Below, one piece after another: positions 37,301-49,300 of a stretch of DNA of 62,000 nt. The translations under genes and the position numbers were made by a program. The stretch covers positions 177,102 through 239,101 of the forward strand of contig JBBHKE010002503.1 in assembly GCA_037447655.1 (NCBI GenBank), given 5' to 3'. The notes below the pieces were generated by a model. It made no database searches. It saw only the letters and a list, made by a program, of their open reading frames with translations, and was not told the origin of the DNA. Position 1 is the stretch's first letter; the number at the start of each line of letters is the position of its first letter. Source of the DNA: Zygnema cylindricum. Its lineage: Eukaryota > Streptophyta > Zygnematophyceae > Zygnematales > Zygnemataceae.

Positions 37301-40300
37301 CATAAAAGTGGGAACTTTTCCTTCTACGGGAGTTACGCACAGGCATTTGAAAACCATCACAGACAGGAAAAGTTATAATGCCCTGAGCGACCGTTACATG
37401 GCATCAATATTGGAATGTGTACTGAAGCGGAACTACAAGCAAAATGACAATGGATGCAAGTGATGGAGATAATAAAAGAGATCGTGATTGCAAGGACAAG
37501 CTGTCCCAACAGTTACAACTGTACACAACTAGCGGACAGTCAGGATAGAAGTCCAAAGAACTAATGATTGTTTCACACAGATTTTAAGACAGCTGTGTCG
37601 CAATTCAAAATTAGAGAGATGAAGGAAAAAAATTGCCCTTTCATGAATATTCGCGAAAAAGCAAAAAACAGAACCAACCACATAAATAGTACAATATAAG
37701 AGAGACGCAATATGCTAATATGAGAATGCCCGGGCAATGCAATGTCCGTCACTTGGTAACGGCCTTGAGCTGACTGAAACACTTCAGTGTTTCTTCATTA
37801 AGCCAACTGAAAGAAACAAGGACAATGGAAAAACAGCTTAAGGTCGACTATGGTGTTTGGAAGCAAAAGAAAAAGAAGAAACAGTATCACGAGCATTAGT
37901 GTCAAAGGAGCATGTGCATGACACAGCCCAAACAGTAAACGACTGGAATGGAAGTATTGTTGATAGGAGCTAGCCATTTAAGTCCTCTGGCTTAATCTCT
38001 ACATTCTGAAACCGAAGACAAGATACCATGCTTCGAGCTTCAAAATAGGATCACACACAAATAAAAGCTTTTGAAAAACTTATAACAAAACAAACACGAA
38101 ACAATCATCTAATGGAACAATCATTCCCGAAAGGATGACATGGTCAAATGAGTTAAGTATGCCATACAACTTCCAAGAGCACACACTCCAAGGCAATTCA
38201 TGGTAGCTACCTTGCATGGTGATGAACTAAACAGAAGCGAAAGAAAAACAGCTTGCTAGACTAGCATTAGGGAAAAAGAGAACCATGCAGCCAAACATAA
38301 TTAAAATGTTTAGCAATTCAGAATAAATATGCTCCATATCAATGGCCCTGAAACAGATAGGAAATTCCAAACCCTGATCAAATTTTATCTCCACGTTGAT
38401 GTAACTTGACATTATCCCTAGCAAAAGAAATACTAAAATTATGGAGTATTCAACCGGCCATTGAGGGGCTAGCCTATCCAACATTGCTTGTACAAACAAA
38501 TGCTGTACTACGGAGAATTTCAATACCGAGAACTATGCTAACAAACAACGTTTTCCATAATTTAAAAAAAAGAAAATGAGATCACAGAACTGAACATTCC
38601 TAAATTTCAGCTGACACTAAAGCTTGAAACCTGCAAACATGGCTTAAGGTTCGAATACCTTAAAATTCCAAACACTAGAGCAAAACAAAAACATCCTTTA
38701 CTTTTTGGTTTTTTTTTTTACATGTTACACAATCACTCAAGAATGCCACGAGGCCACATTATTTAGTGTCAATGCCAGTTAACTTCTGCTGTTCATAACA
38801 TATCATACTGGGGTATAGAAATACTGAATAAAATGAATAATGTATGAATTCCTGCCTAGCTGTCATAGACATTGCAAAAGTAAATGATGGTAACATGGCG
38901 CTAAGACAAATACTCCAACGAAGAGCTATCATGGACCTTCTACAGACTGCTAATCGCACGCTGTGACGATTCAAAATTCTGAAAGGAAAATGAGAATGTG
39001 TTAAAAATGATCCAACTTGTCATGAGTGTTGTTGTCATGTGGAAACACATACATCTACAAGTTGTACAAGCGACTTCAAAATTCTGTATAAAGCTCCATT
39101 CTCCCAGCTTTCAGCGGCCACATTTGTTCTAGAGATACTAGCGATATACACTGTAAATTGTTATTACTGTGAGCCGCATATTGTGCCTGTCCAGCATTAA
39201 GGCTCGCCTTTACTACTATTCAATGAAAGATTCTTTACCGACAAGACATTCACGAAAAAAATCGGTAGGAACCAGTGTGTCACACTAGAGAATGTACAAA
39301 TACTCCCTCTCCAAAAGACAGTCATTTAGTGTGAATTAGTCAAGTACTAATTACAAATGTGCATATATCTGGCAGGTTTTCTATGTCTCGAGTTGTATCA
39401 GACCTTCCAACATCTGCAACTTTCCATTTATTTTCATTGACTTAACATGTAATATCCCGTTCCTTCCCCTTCTCGTCCCTTCCCTTAATCCGGAATGACA
39501 AAAAATCTTCAGAACTATACATACCTGCAGCTATACAACGAACTTTACAGACCTACTTTACAGAACAATACATACCTGTAACTGGTAAGTCTCCTCAGCC
39601 TTTTGAAAGTAGCTTTGAGCCCCTCTGTCCAACTGTTGTGCCCTCGCTCTAGCAGCTGCCAGCTCAGCACTTTCTTCACTCCAAGACGCCCCTGTCCACT
39701 GTAATTCTGAAACACTCGATGGCCCCGCTGTTACAGGAGAATCGGTTCCTTTTTCTTTCTCCTTTTCTTTTTCCTGGGTGCTCCCTGAGTTCCTCCGAGA
39801 CAAACCAGAGGTCAGATCTGCCATTTCTGAAAATGAATTGGCTCTCATGGCTGACAACCGTACAGAAGGATACCTGTTCTCAGCGGATGTGGCTGAAGAA
39901 ATGTTTCCTACTGGAATTTGTGTAGATCCTCCACTCCCATGAGGAGGAAGCGGTCCACCAGCCAAATGACTATAATCTCCACTTCCATGGCTGCCCTGGT
40001 GTGGTACAAAACTTGTCCCCTCCAGAATGCTATGGTCAGTCTGTGCAGGGCCTCCTGATATAACTCTATCCAAACTTCTTTGAGTAGAAACGATGGGAAG
40101 GTGTAGAGGAGAAGCAGAAGAAGCATTAGCAGCTGCGGCTGTCCGTACAGCAAGCATTCCCCGAAGAGCAGAGGAGTCCATCGTACTGTAGCGGTTCTGA
40201 TGATCTCTCTCTGGTTCAGAAACAGGAGACTGCCAACTATCAGATGTCATTTCCATGCTGATGGCACGTGAATAAGCATTCAAGTGAGGGGGTTCAGCTG

Positions 40301-40541
40301 AAGAGCGACTCATTTGAGAGGGAGGCCGAGGAGGCGGAGCGGGAGAGCTGAGAGAGTGAGAGAGATTGGAGGAGAGAGTTGCTGCATCGGCAGAACTAGA
40401 ACGTTCCCCAAGATGAGAGGATGATCCGCCGTGAATGGCGGAGGTACTTTCACGAAGGCGCCGGATAGATGGTGGAGTCTTAGGGCCATTTCCCGACTCC
40501 ATGACTGAAGGCTCTGGTCGAGGGGCAGTAGGAGCGCCCAT
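29540..40541 (-). CDS. Raf-like MAPKKK, EDR1/CTR1 type, 17 exons
   Basis: On the minus strand the exons are 40541-39576, 37275-37093, 36376-36078, 35578-35434, 35017-34917, 34673-34467, 34009-33844, 33498-33240, 32881-32841, 32576-32508, 31769-31669, 31510-31426, 31197-31099, 30749-30681, 30237-30106, 29888-29794 and 29657-29540, giving 1,044 codons in frame. After a Ser-rich N-terminus comes the EDR1/CTR1 domain (residues ~323-600: [47 protein letters not shown]). The kinase domain follows: glycine loop GAGGSFGTVF (~773), catalytic Lys in DVAVKVL (~794), HRDLKSPN (~890), DFG (~910), [12 protein letters not shown] and a C-terminal NRPSF. All catalytic residues are present. The family signals in the cytosol in ethylene, defence and stress pathways. 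Exon 6 could instead start at 34,694, also in frame. Introns hold an (AC)n run and TE-like DNA. Confidence 0.9.
34365..34391. repeat. (AC)n microsatellite in a kinase intron
   Basis: A run of about 13 AC dinucleotides lies in the intron between kinase exons 6 and 7. No function is implied. Confidence 0.9.
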
Positions 40542-40640
40542 GGTTACTCAGAGAGTCCACTACAGTACAGTACAGAACCGTGCTCATTGTAGAGTATGAC
40601 GCCTCTTGAATTTTGGTAGTTGGTGACTTGGTGACATGGT

Positions 40641-42590
40641 GTCGCTTGATGACGTAAACTGAGGTACGGTAATCTAAATGTCAATCATAGTTCAAAAGTA
40701 GGTGACCGTATGCCCATACAATATGCCTATTGTACACAAAACATACAATATACCCTTAAGAGTTAAGACCCATATTGTATTGGCCGCAAAATGTAATAAA
40801 ATAGGAATAGGGTTGAGTTGCACATCGTTCGATAGAGAATTAAACGACATGTCTAAATTTTGAAAAAAAATCGGACAAAAAAAAAAAATCTGTGAGTTTT
40901 GAGGGACTTTTTATTTAAACCGTCAGATTTGTACGATCGGACGGTTTCTGATCAAAGTAGGAGATTTAAAAAGATCACATGAAAAGCCCATAACACAACT
41001 TACGAAAGGACAATCTGTCATATTAGCGTCTGCAATTTTGAGGGCCACACTAAATAAAGCCTCAAATTGACCAACCAGGCAGTATGGGACCGCTACATTT
41101 GTTTCAATAGATTTTATTTTTTATTTTTTTTTTGTTTCAGATTTTTAGCTGAGTCTGAACGTTCATTTGCCCATCCCATGTGCGGATAGGGTACGGATTT
41201 TTCCAATAGGACAAAATAATCACAGACAAAATTACAGTACTTTCTAAAACTATAAATGTTACTCGTGCAAAATTGTACTTTTTTTTGGAGGCGCGCTTGC
41301 GACCATCCTTTCTCATGTACATTTTTGATGTGACAATTAGGGCGTATTCCCATGTGTTCAAGTAAGAACTTTTTTTTCCGTCGTTTTGACAGAAATGGGA
41401 CTTTCAACGAGAAAACATTACGTCGTACGAAATATGGGCAAAAACACAAGTAAATTTTGCGTCATTTTAAAACTTGGAAGGTACGGCAATTTGGCGTTAT
41501 AATCATCGCGAGCCACTTCCACCTCATCTTCACACTTGTAATGGAATCAAATCGCGATCTGATTTTAACAAAAATGACACACTATCGATGAATAGAAAGC
41601 AGGTATTGCACGCGTGAAACGTATCGAAATTTTTTTGAACGAGGGAGAGAGTACACGCTATTTTTTTACATGCTCGTCACGTGCATGTACGTACAAAATG
41701 ACAAGCATATACGGAAAAAAATCGTTGGGGTCTCGAAAGTCATGGGTCCTTTGCAAAAATTTACAACGTCCTCGTCTCTCCCCATCTCTTTCATTCGACC
41801 GCTCCTCTTTCTCTCATCTCTAAATGAAATGCAGCAATAATAGTATAAAATGAAAGATATATTTTTTTCCTTTTTTTTTTTAATGATTTTGGTCTCATTT
41901 TGATGGCATATCGAATGATAGATGGTAAGAAAAAGAAATCGAGAAACCATGGGAAAAGTTTACGTGTTGATGACGTCATAAGGTAGCATGACTTCGCAAG
42001 GTAGCATGACTTTGCAATGTCACAAAACGCGAAACATCTACAATGTCACAAAAAACTCGACGTCTACAACCGTCGCCGTTTTTGTAAACGTCACTACTGT
42101 AATTTTAGGAAGTTTCGTAGTCGTGCGGTTTCGTAGTCGTCTATCGCACTATCGTAGGCTGTCGCATTTTTTGTAAACGTCTACAACTGTCACATATTTG
42201 AAGTAACGAAGGCGCAAGTAATGATTGACATAGGAAATTAGGAACACTTTGAAAACGTCGCTTGATGACGTAAACTGAGGTACGGTAATCTAAATATCAA
42301 TACGGAATATAATTAATTACAGCAGGGTAGATTAAAAGGCTGAAAGTCCATGGGGGATAAGGGTATGTCCCCATGTACTTCTAACTTAGCGAACTTTATT
42401 TCGGGTTTGTAGCTCCATCCTCTGTGCCGAGAAAGGGTACGATTCTGCAAATAGGACAAAAGAATCACGGACAAAATTACAGTACTTTCTAAAACTATAA
42501 ATGTTACACGTGCAAAATTGTACTCTATTTTGGAGGCGCGCTTGCGACCATACTTTCTCATGTACATTTCTGATGTTACAATTAGTCATT
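40641..42590. repeat. Imperfect tandem duplication in the kinase/RAD51C divergent promoter
   Basis: Two blocks each occur twice in the same order. Block 1 (45 bp, GTCGCTTGATGACGTAAACT onward) is at 40,641-40,685 and 42,257-42,301 with one mismatch. Block 2 (about 155 bp, containing ACAGTACTTTCTAAAACTAT and TGGAGGCGCGCTTGCGACCAT) is at about 41,186-41,343 and 42,429-42,583. Block spacing is ~500 bp in the left copy and ~128 bp in the right, so one copy gained or lost ~370 bp. The right copy ends about 100 bp before the RAD51C ATG. No coding sequence is seen. Confidence 0.75.
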
Positions 42591-42688
42591 TACAGTAGCT
42601 GTCCGTTTTCCGGCGTTGCCTTCCTCGGAAAGCTGGAGTAGCAGAAGGATCTCGGCGGAGAAGAAAAGCGCTTGGTTTGGTTTGGGCA

Positions 42689-43186
42689 ATGGAGACCATA
42701 TCTCTGCCTCTTCCGCCAACTTTACGGGGAAAGCTACTCTCTGCGGGGTTCAGAACTGCGGCAGACTTCCAAGGAGTCGGGCCTGTCGAGCTTGCAAGGG
42801 GTGAGACTTGCCACTGCTCGCTTGGATTTCACTCGTTGCTGTTTGCAACATAGATTTTAATTGCGAAAAAGGTATGGAAACATTCTATATGGATTTCCAC
42901 CCTATTATGAAAACATTCTATGTGGGTTTTCCACCCTATTCACGTAGTTAATTCGTAAACAAGCATATAATACTGAGCAATAACATAATGAGTAAGTATT
43001 CATATCTTTTTGCACATTAAAGGGAAAAGTTTGCTCTGCGTGTTTGCCCTAACGATTGAAAATGATTCCGTCTTATATGTATATGTATGGTGTTGTATCT
43101 GTAGTGTATGTGTATGTGTATGCGTATGCGTATGTGTATGTGTATGTGTATGTGTTCGTGTATGTGTACGTGTATGTGTACGTGTA

Positions 43187-43265
<79 letters not shown>

Positions 43266-43329
43266 GTGGTACGTGTAGTATGCGTGTGCGTGTCGTGTAC
43301 GTGTGCGTATGCGTGTACGTGTACGTGTA

Positions 43330-43366
<37 letters not shown>

Positions 43367-46300
43367 TGTAGTGTATGTGATGTGTATGTGTATGTATGTG
43401 TGAGTGTCTCTCTTTTCACTGAACCATACAACGATAATTACATTTCAACTGGGAATTTTTTTTTTTTTTTTTTTTTTTTTTTGGCACTATTTTGCTAAAT
43501 TGCGCATCAACGTGTAGCTGTGGTTGCATGGTTCCATATTGTTTTCAGGTCTTTGAGGCTGGAAACAATCGACTTTTTGTCCTTTTTTCAGATGCTTGTT
43601 TAAGTCATGAAGAAGCGTTGCACGTTCTCGGACTTATTCCCGGAGCTTATGGGAGAGACGTGGATACATGCCTTGCAGGTGACAGTTTTGCAATACTTTT
43701 TCTTCTTTATTTCATTAATGCTCTTAAACTTACATGTAAGAAAATATAGATACGAATATTGACAATTTTGGATTTTTTTTCCTATTTTCATTAAAAATGT
43801 TTTGCAGAAAACCGGGCTTCAATGATGACAATTTTGCAGAAAAAATATCCTTATATTCATAAAAAAAGCTCATAAACTTGGAACATTAAAGCCAGGCTTG
43901 AAGGTTGAATTTGAATGTGATCACTGGGATGACATAATATGACTGGCTTCAGGATTTAAAAATAGCGGAATTTTATTAAAATTTTATCTTTGGCTTTGGA
44001 CCAGAGATAATGGGTTAAAAAAAGTCAACGTTGTTTTTGCACTTATGCACTTCGGGGTATTGAGCAAATAGAGGATTAATATTTAGGTAATGGTTCATTA
44101 TCATTAAGTTTCATGGTCTTTAGTAAGTTTAGTTTGAAATTTTTAAACCATAGTAAATCAGTAATGCCAGATACTCGGGTTTGCGGTGTTTTCTTGTACT
44201 TGAAGTTCAAGAACTGTCAAGAACAGTTTGAAAATGGTTGTGTCAAGGAACTTGCGCAAGTATTCTATATTGAAAACATTCAACAGAGAAGCTATGTATT
44301 GTGCCAACGTAATGAGAGAAACTAATTAAAGATAAGTGCGGTATAATGAGCGAAACAAACTGTTGAAATAGAAAATTAGGATTATGACAAATGGTTATTT
44401 TAGACACATGGTTGTTAAGTTATGGAAAACTTAATTTAGTTAATTGGTGGTGACTCATCAAGAAAGTAATTTTTCATTTGTTAATTAGATATTGAAGAGA
44501 TAGTTGAAATTTGGTGCATTATACATTTCCCGTGTAATGGCTTTTGAAGCGTACTTGGAAAACCAATCAGGGCATCACATTGGAATTCCATGCAGGGGCC
44601 AAATCTGCATGGGAGCTACTTGCTGACGAAAAGTCGAGGAAGAAAATTTCAACTCTTTGTCCCGAATTTGATCGCATTATTGGTGGTGGCATAGTTCCAA
44701 AGGAGGTCACTGAGATTTGTAAGCAATTCCTCCACGTTATCCTCTCTCTTCTCCCTCCCTCATTTTCCCATGAAAATGCTCAAGGAGGATTTGGCGCATT
44801 AACCTGTTGAAACGAAGGCTAATTACAACTCAAAAATGCACTTTAACTAGCAAAATCCAAGCTGAAAACACGAAATTTTGTAAAATTCTTCTGTATTATG
44901 GAAATTCTCAAGGAGTATCCGGCATGTGTTAACCTTAGTACAATGAAGGCCGTTACTACTCGAAACACACAAAAAAGTAGAAAACACCAAGCCAAAAAAA
45001 CCGTTTTGGTTTTTGACTACGTCCTCTGTACTACACAGGTGGTATGCACTCGGTACCAATGACAGGTTGAAAGAAGATGAGCCTAATCAGCTTCTTGTCA
45101 CTGTGTGTAGAGATCCACTCTTTTCCCATTAATATCTCTTTCCTCCCTTTGTTTCTCCAGCTTTGGCTCTTCCTTCTTTGTTTTTTTATCTTGCTTTTTC
45201 TTTCATCATTTGTCTGCCCCTTTTCATCTCGAATCCTCCATTTATGTCATTCTCTTTGCCTCCATATATCTCTCCTATGATGAACACAGCTTTTGCATGG
45301 GTGCATGTGATTAAGTATCTGGAGTAAAAATGGCAAAAACTGTAGTTATTGGATGGCACAAATGCCCACATTCTTCAGATTCTGCATTGGTCCTGGTAGC
45401 CCACATGATAATTTTTTGCCTAAGTTACTTTGAGACTACACCATGAATCGTTGTTAGGGTGAAGAAATTGTTAGCGTGGCATTTATATTAGTGTTATTAA
45501 TTTTAATCCGGTTCCAAATGATGTGGCTTATTTTGAACCATTTAACAAATTAACGGTTAGAAAAAACCAATTGGTGCTATTAATACTATGTTAAATGCAA
45601 GGGCTAGAATTTAAGGCCGTCAATATAGTGTTGTTAACTCTAATAGCGATACACAGTGTACTCACATGCCCCATGGGTGCCCGCCGACATTCTATTGGGT
45701 CTCTTCTGGACAGATTCCAGTTACAAGCCAGTCAGGCATAGAGTCAGATTGGCATTGACAGGTTAGTTGGTTATTCTATGGATCCCTTTTCTGCTGTTAT
45801 GTCGACAGGACTTTTAGGCAGCTGTGCATGGGACAGTGTCCATGTTTACTTTTTTTAATTGAGAGTGGTAGTCTATGAGTTCAGACAAAAATAGCTTTGG
45901 ATTCTTTTGTATTCATACCCCACACTGGGTCAATATTTTCGCACGGAATATAAGGTGTTTGGATTTTGGCAAACCAAGTAGGCAGAGGTCATATTGACGG
46001 TGGCTTCCTGGTGAAATCATGAACATTATTCTAGAATGACGGTGCAGTTACTCGGAAATTTCATTTGGGCGTGCGTTGGGTTTGTTTTTTCTTTATTGAA
46101 CTCTCTAGAGAAACGATTTTTTATAACAATGCTGTTTATTCTTTTGTTGGATGAATTAGTATGTTTATTTACTTGTTGACTTGGTTGGCATTTCACAAAA
46201 TTTAGAGTTGAAACGGATCTGTCAACTCCTATCTTATTCAGATTACAATTGTTTTTGGGAAATGGGTTTGACTTAACATCTGCGTTTAGGTTCAGGAGTC

Positions 46301-49300
46301 AAACTTATCACTGAAGTTTGGCGTTGCAGTATGCTGCTTATACTTACGGTTTTGCATGGTGTGAAGGTTTTTTGTTCACATTGTTGGGCAAAATTTCCAT
46401 ATTGCAACAAGGGGCCAGGGGAGCTAAATCTGTGGTGTTGTTGCTGTATGCACCATGTCTAAGTTTGCTTAAATGTTCACCCTTTGCACATTTAAAGTGT
46501 TTCGCTGTCTGTCATGGCTTACAAATTGTGACTTTTTGTTTGTGCTTCTAAGAAGTGTACACCATGAGTCGTTATTTGCGTCAATGTTTTTCCCGCCACT
46601 TTACTCAACTTTTCTCTGTGCATATGTGTCTGATTCCGTTTGAGACCAGATCCTTACCTGTCCATCACAACCATGGGATTAATAATCCGACAAATGTGCA
46701 TGGAGAAAAGATGTTTTAAGAGGAGAAAATCATTGATGCTAATAGTGATTCACAATGTAGTTTCAATACCATCCGTGGACAACAAATGGTTTTTGTCTCA
46801 TATGCTGTCCGTACGTACGTCAAAGAACACGATCCTTTCCGTTTGTAACTCTTGAAGTGCAGCATCATCCATCAAGCTCTTTAGTTGTAATGCCACCCTC
46901 TTTGCTTAAATGACTCTCACTATCATTAATACGTATGCCATAAGCTCCTTTTATTTTAATTTCCTCAGCGGGATTGAGGAGATCGTCAACCTTGCACTCC
47001 ATACACCTGATTCTTTCTCTTTGCAAATTTGACAGACATATTATATTATTGCTATGGGCACCTCTTCTTTTTTCCCTCGTTCCTTTTCAGTTACTGTCTT
47101 GATTCGCAGACTTTCCAGACCTTGTATATATCAGTCACAACTTATTTTGAATGGAGTGCGAGGTTTTGAACTTTGCAGGTGGTGTACCAGGCGTTGGGAA
47201 GACTCAAATTGGGTATATGACTGTCCTTCCACCTCCAACAGTTTTGTGATCGCCACGTCCATGCAAGCTGTCTGTTGATGCCTCACCAAAGGGAGCAACT
47301 GCTGTGTCCTACTGTCAGGTATTCATGTGACTGTTTGTTATGGCTTTTGCCAATAGGTCTAACTGCCACGAGAACGAAGTGAGGGTTGAAGACCTTCAAC
47401 CATGATATGTTATGGTCGCCAAGTCCAAGTCATGTAGAATCTTCTTCGGGCTGTATAGGTCTGTTGTATCTGTCTTCACTGTCTTGGAGGCATGAAATCC
47501 TAAGAGGGTTAGGAGAAGGTGGACATCTGCCGCAGAATGCAGTTGGTGATAAATGTTCAGATCCCTGAGGAGCTCAACGGCCTCGGAGGCCAGGCTGTGT
47601 ATATTGGTAAGAGCTTCTCCCTGTATTAGGCTGAGATCTTATACTCTTTTGAGCTGTGTGTATTATAGGAGCTTCTCCCTGTGTCAGGCATATTAGTTGG
47701 ATACTCTTTTGGGCAATTGATCAGAGTTCGAATTGAGGTGCACACCAAGCTAAGAAGCTTTGGTGTATATTGGCATTGGATGCAAGGGGCACACCGGTAA
47801 GATTATATGCCCCTTATAACCTGCGAGATTAATTTCAGTCTTTTCCCACAGTGCAGATACAGAGGGAAGTTTTACTGTCGAGAGGGCCTTGGAAATGGCC
47901 CACGGAATGTTGGTGGATGTCCAAGAATTAGCTTCACTGAACCATCAGCCAGAGTTGGTGGAGTTGATTTCTCGGATAACACCAGATGAGATTTTATCAA
48001 ACATATTTTACTTCCGGATATTTGAGTACGCAGAACAAATTGCTTTGATGAACGTTCTTGAGGAGTTTCTCGAACGGCACAGACAGGTACATGGTTGTGC
48101 ACTCAGAACATCGATTTGGTCTCTGACATAATGCATATCGTCAAAGTCAAAAACTTCTTTAGTTGAAACAAATATGTGATTGTCCTCATCCTTTTATTGT
48201 TTCTGAGGGAACAAAATGAGCCGCTGGAATTTCTTGTGTGAGGTACAACATGAAACCCCATTAGTGTTAATAACACTAGTTCGGTGTCGCTTTTACCTGC
48301 CCTCTTACCACAAAATAATGTTAATAACACTAATTGGCTTTTCCTTAACGATAATTCTTTAAATGGTTCAAATTTAGCCATGTCATTAGGAATTGAATTA
48401 GAATTAATAATGCTAATATAAACCCCACTCCGACGGTGTAGTGGGACTGAATTGAGCTCCCTCACAAGAGTCCTAGCATACATTAAATTCCTATAGGTCA
48501 GAAGCAATTCAGAAGAGTAACGAAAAGAAGAATTGAGGCTTTGAGGAGTAGGCATTTGCCAAATCTCTTTGTGATTGTTGGATGTTTGTGAAAAGTTAGT
48601 TTGGAAACTTTCCATAAGAAATTAATGGAGCCTGTGAGAACGGAAAATTATGAATGGTGGAATCATGTTATTTTCAAAAGAAAGCAGTTCATTCAGATGT
48701 AGTTCGACTAGGAAACAAAAGGATGTTTCCTTTCTTCCTTTCTTGTAGAAGACAGTACGCAACAGTTTCAATTGGGGATATTTGTACTGTTTTGATAATT
48801 GGGAAGGCTTTATACCTTAGGCTCTTCTTTGAAACCAAGAGTATTTCTACCGTTGACCAGTCTAATTTTCAAAGCAGCTGCTTATGTAGGTTTTACAGGT
48901 TTTTTTTTTTGTTTCTTTTTTTCTTTTTCTTTTTTACCGCCTGTGCAGGTGAGGCTTATTGTGATAGATAGTATAACCTTCCACTTTCGACAAGGCTTCC
49001 CTGACCTGGCGTATCGAACTCGTCTACTCAATGGCATGGCACAGAAGCTGATTGGCATCGCAGACAAGCACGACATTGCAGTGAGTACTCGAGGGAGAGG
49101 GAGAGCAAGAGGTAGAGGGAGTACACATGAAGGGAGTGGGAGAGCTGTGAGTACTTGAGGGAGAGGGGGAGGGGGAGGGAAAGGGAGAGGGAGAGGGAGA
49201 ACGAGCGGTAGAGGGGGAGGGACAGGTGTGAATACTCGAGGGAGAGGGAGAGCGAGAGGTAGTGGGAGAGAGAGAGCCGTGAGTACTCGAGGGGGAGGGA

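Noticed and set aside
43000-43498. Long open frames of alternating Val/Cys, Thr/His and Val/Tyr on both strands
   Set aside because: They are translations of the (TATGTG)n microsatellite in RAD51C intron 1; open frames on both strands are expected from such a repeat.
43492-43591. RAD51C exon 2 starting at the earlier acceptor (TTTTCAG before GTCTTTGAGG)
   Set aside because: In the required phase it reads a stop at once; the acceptor at 43,591 gives the conserved ELARDA-type continuation.
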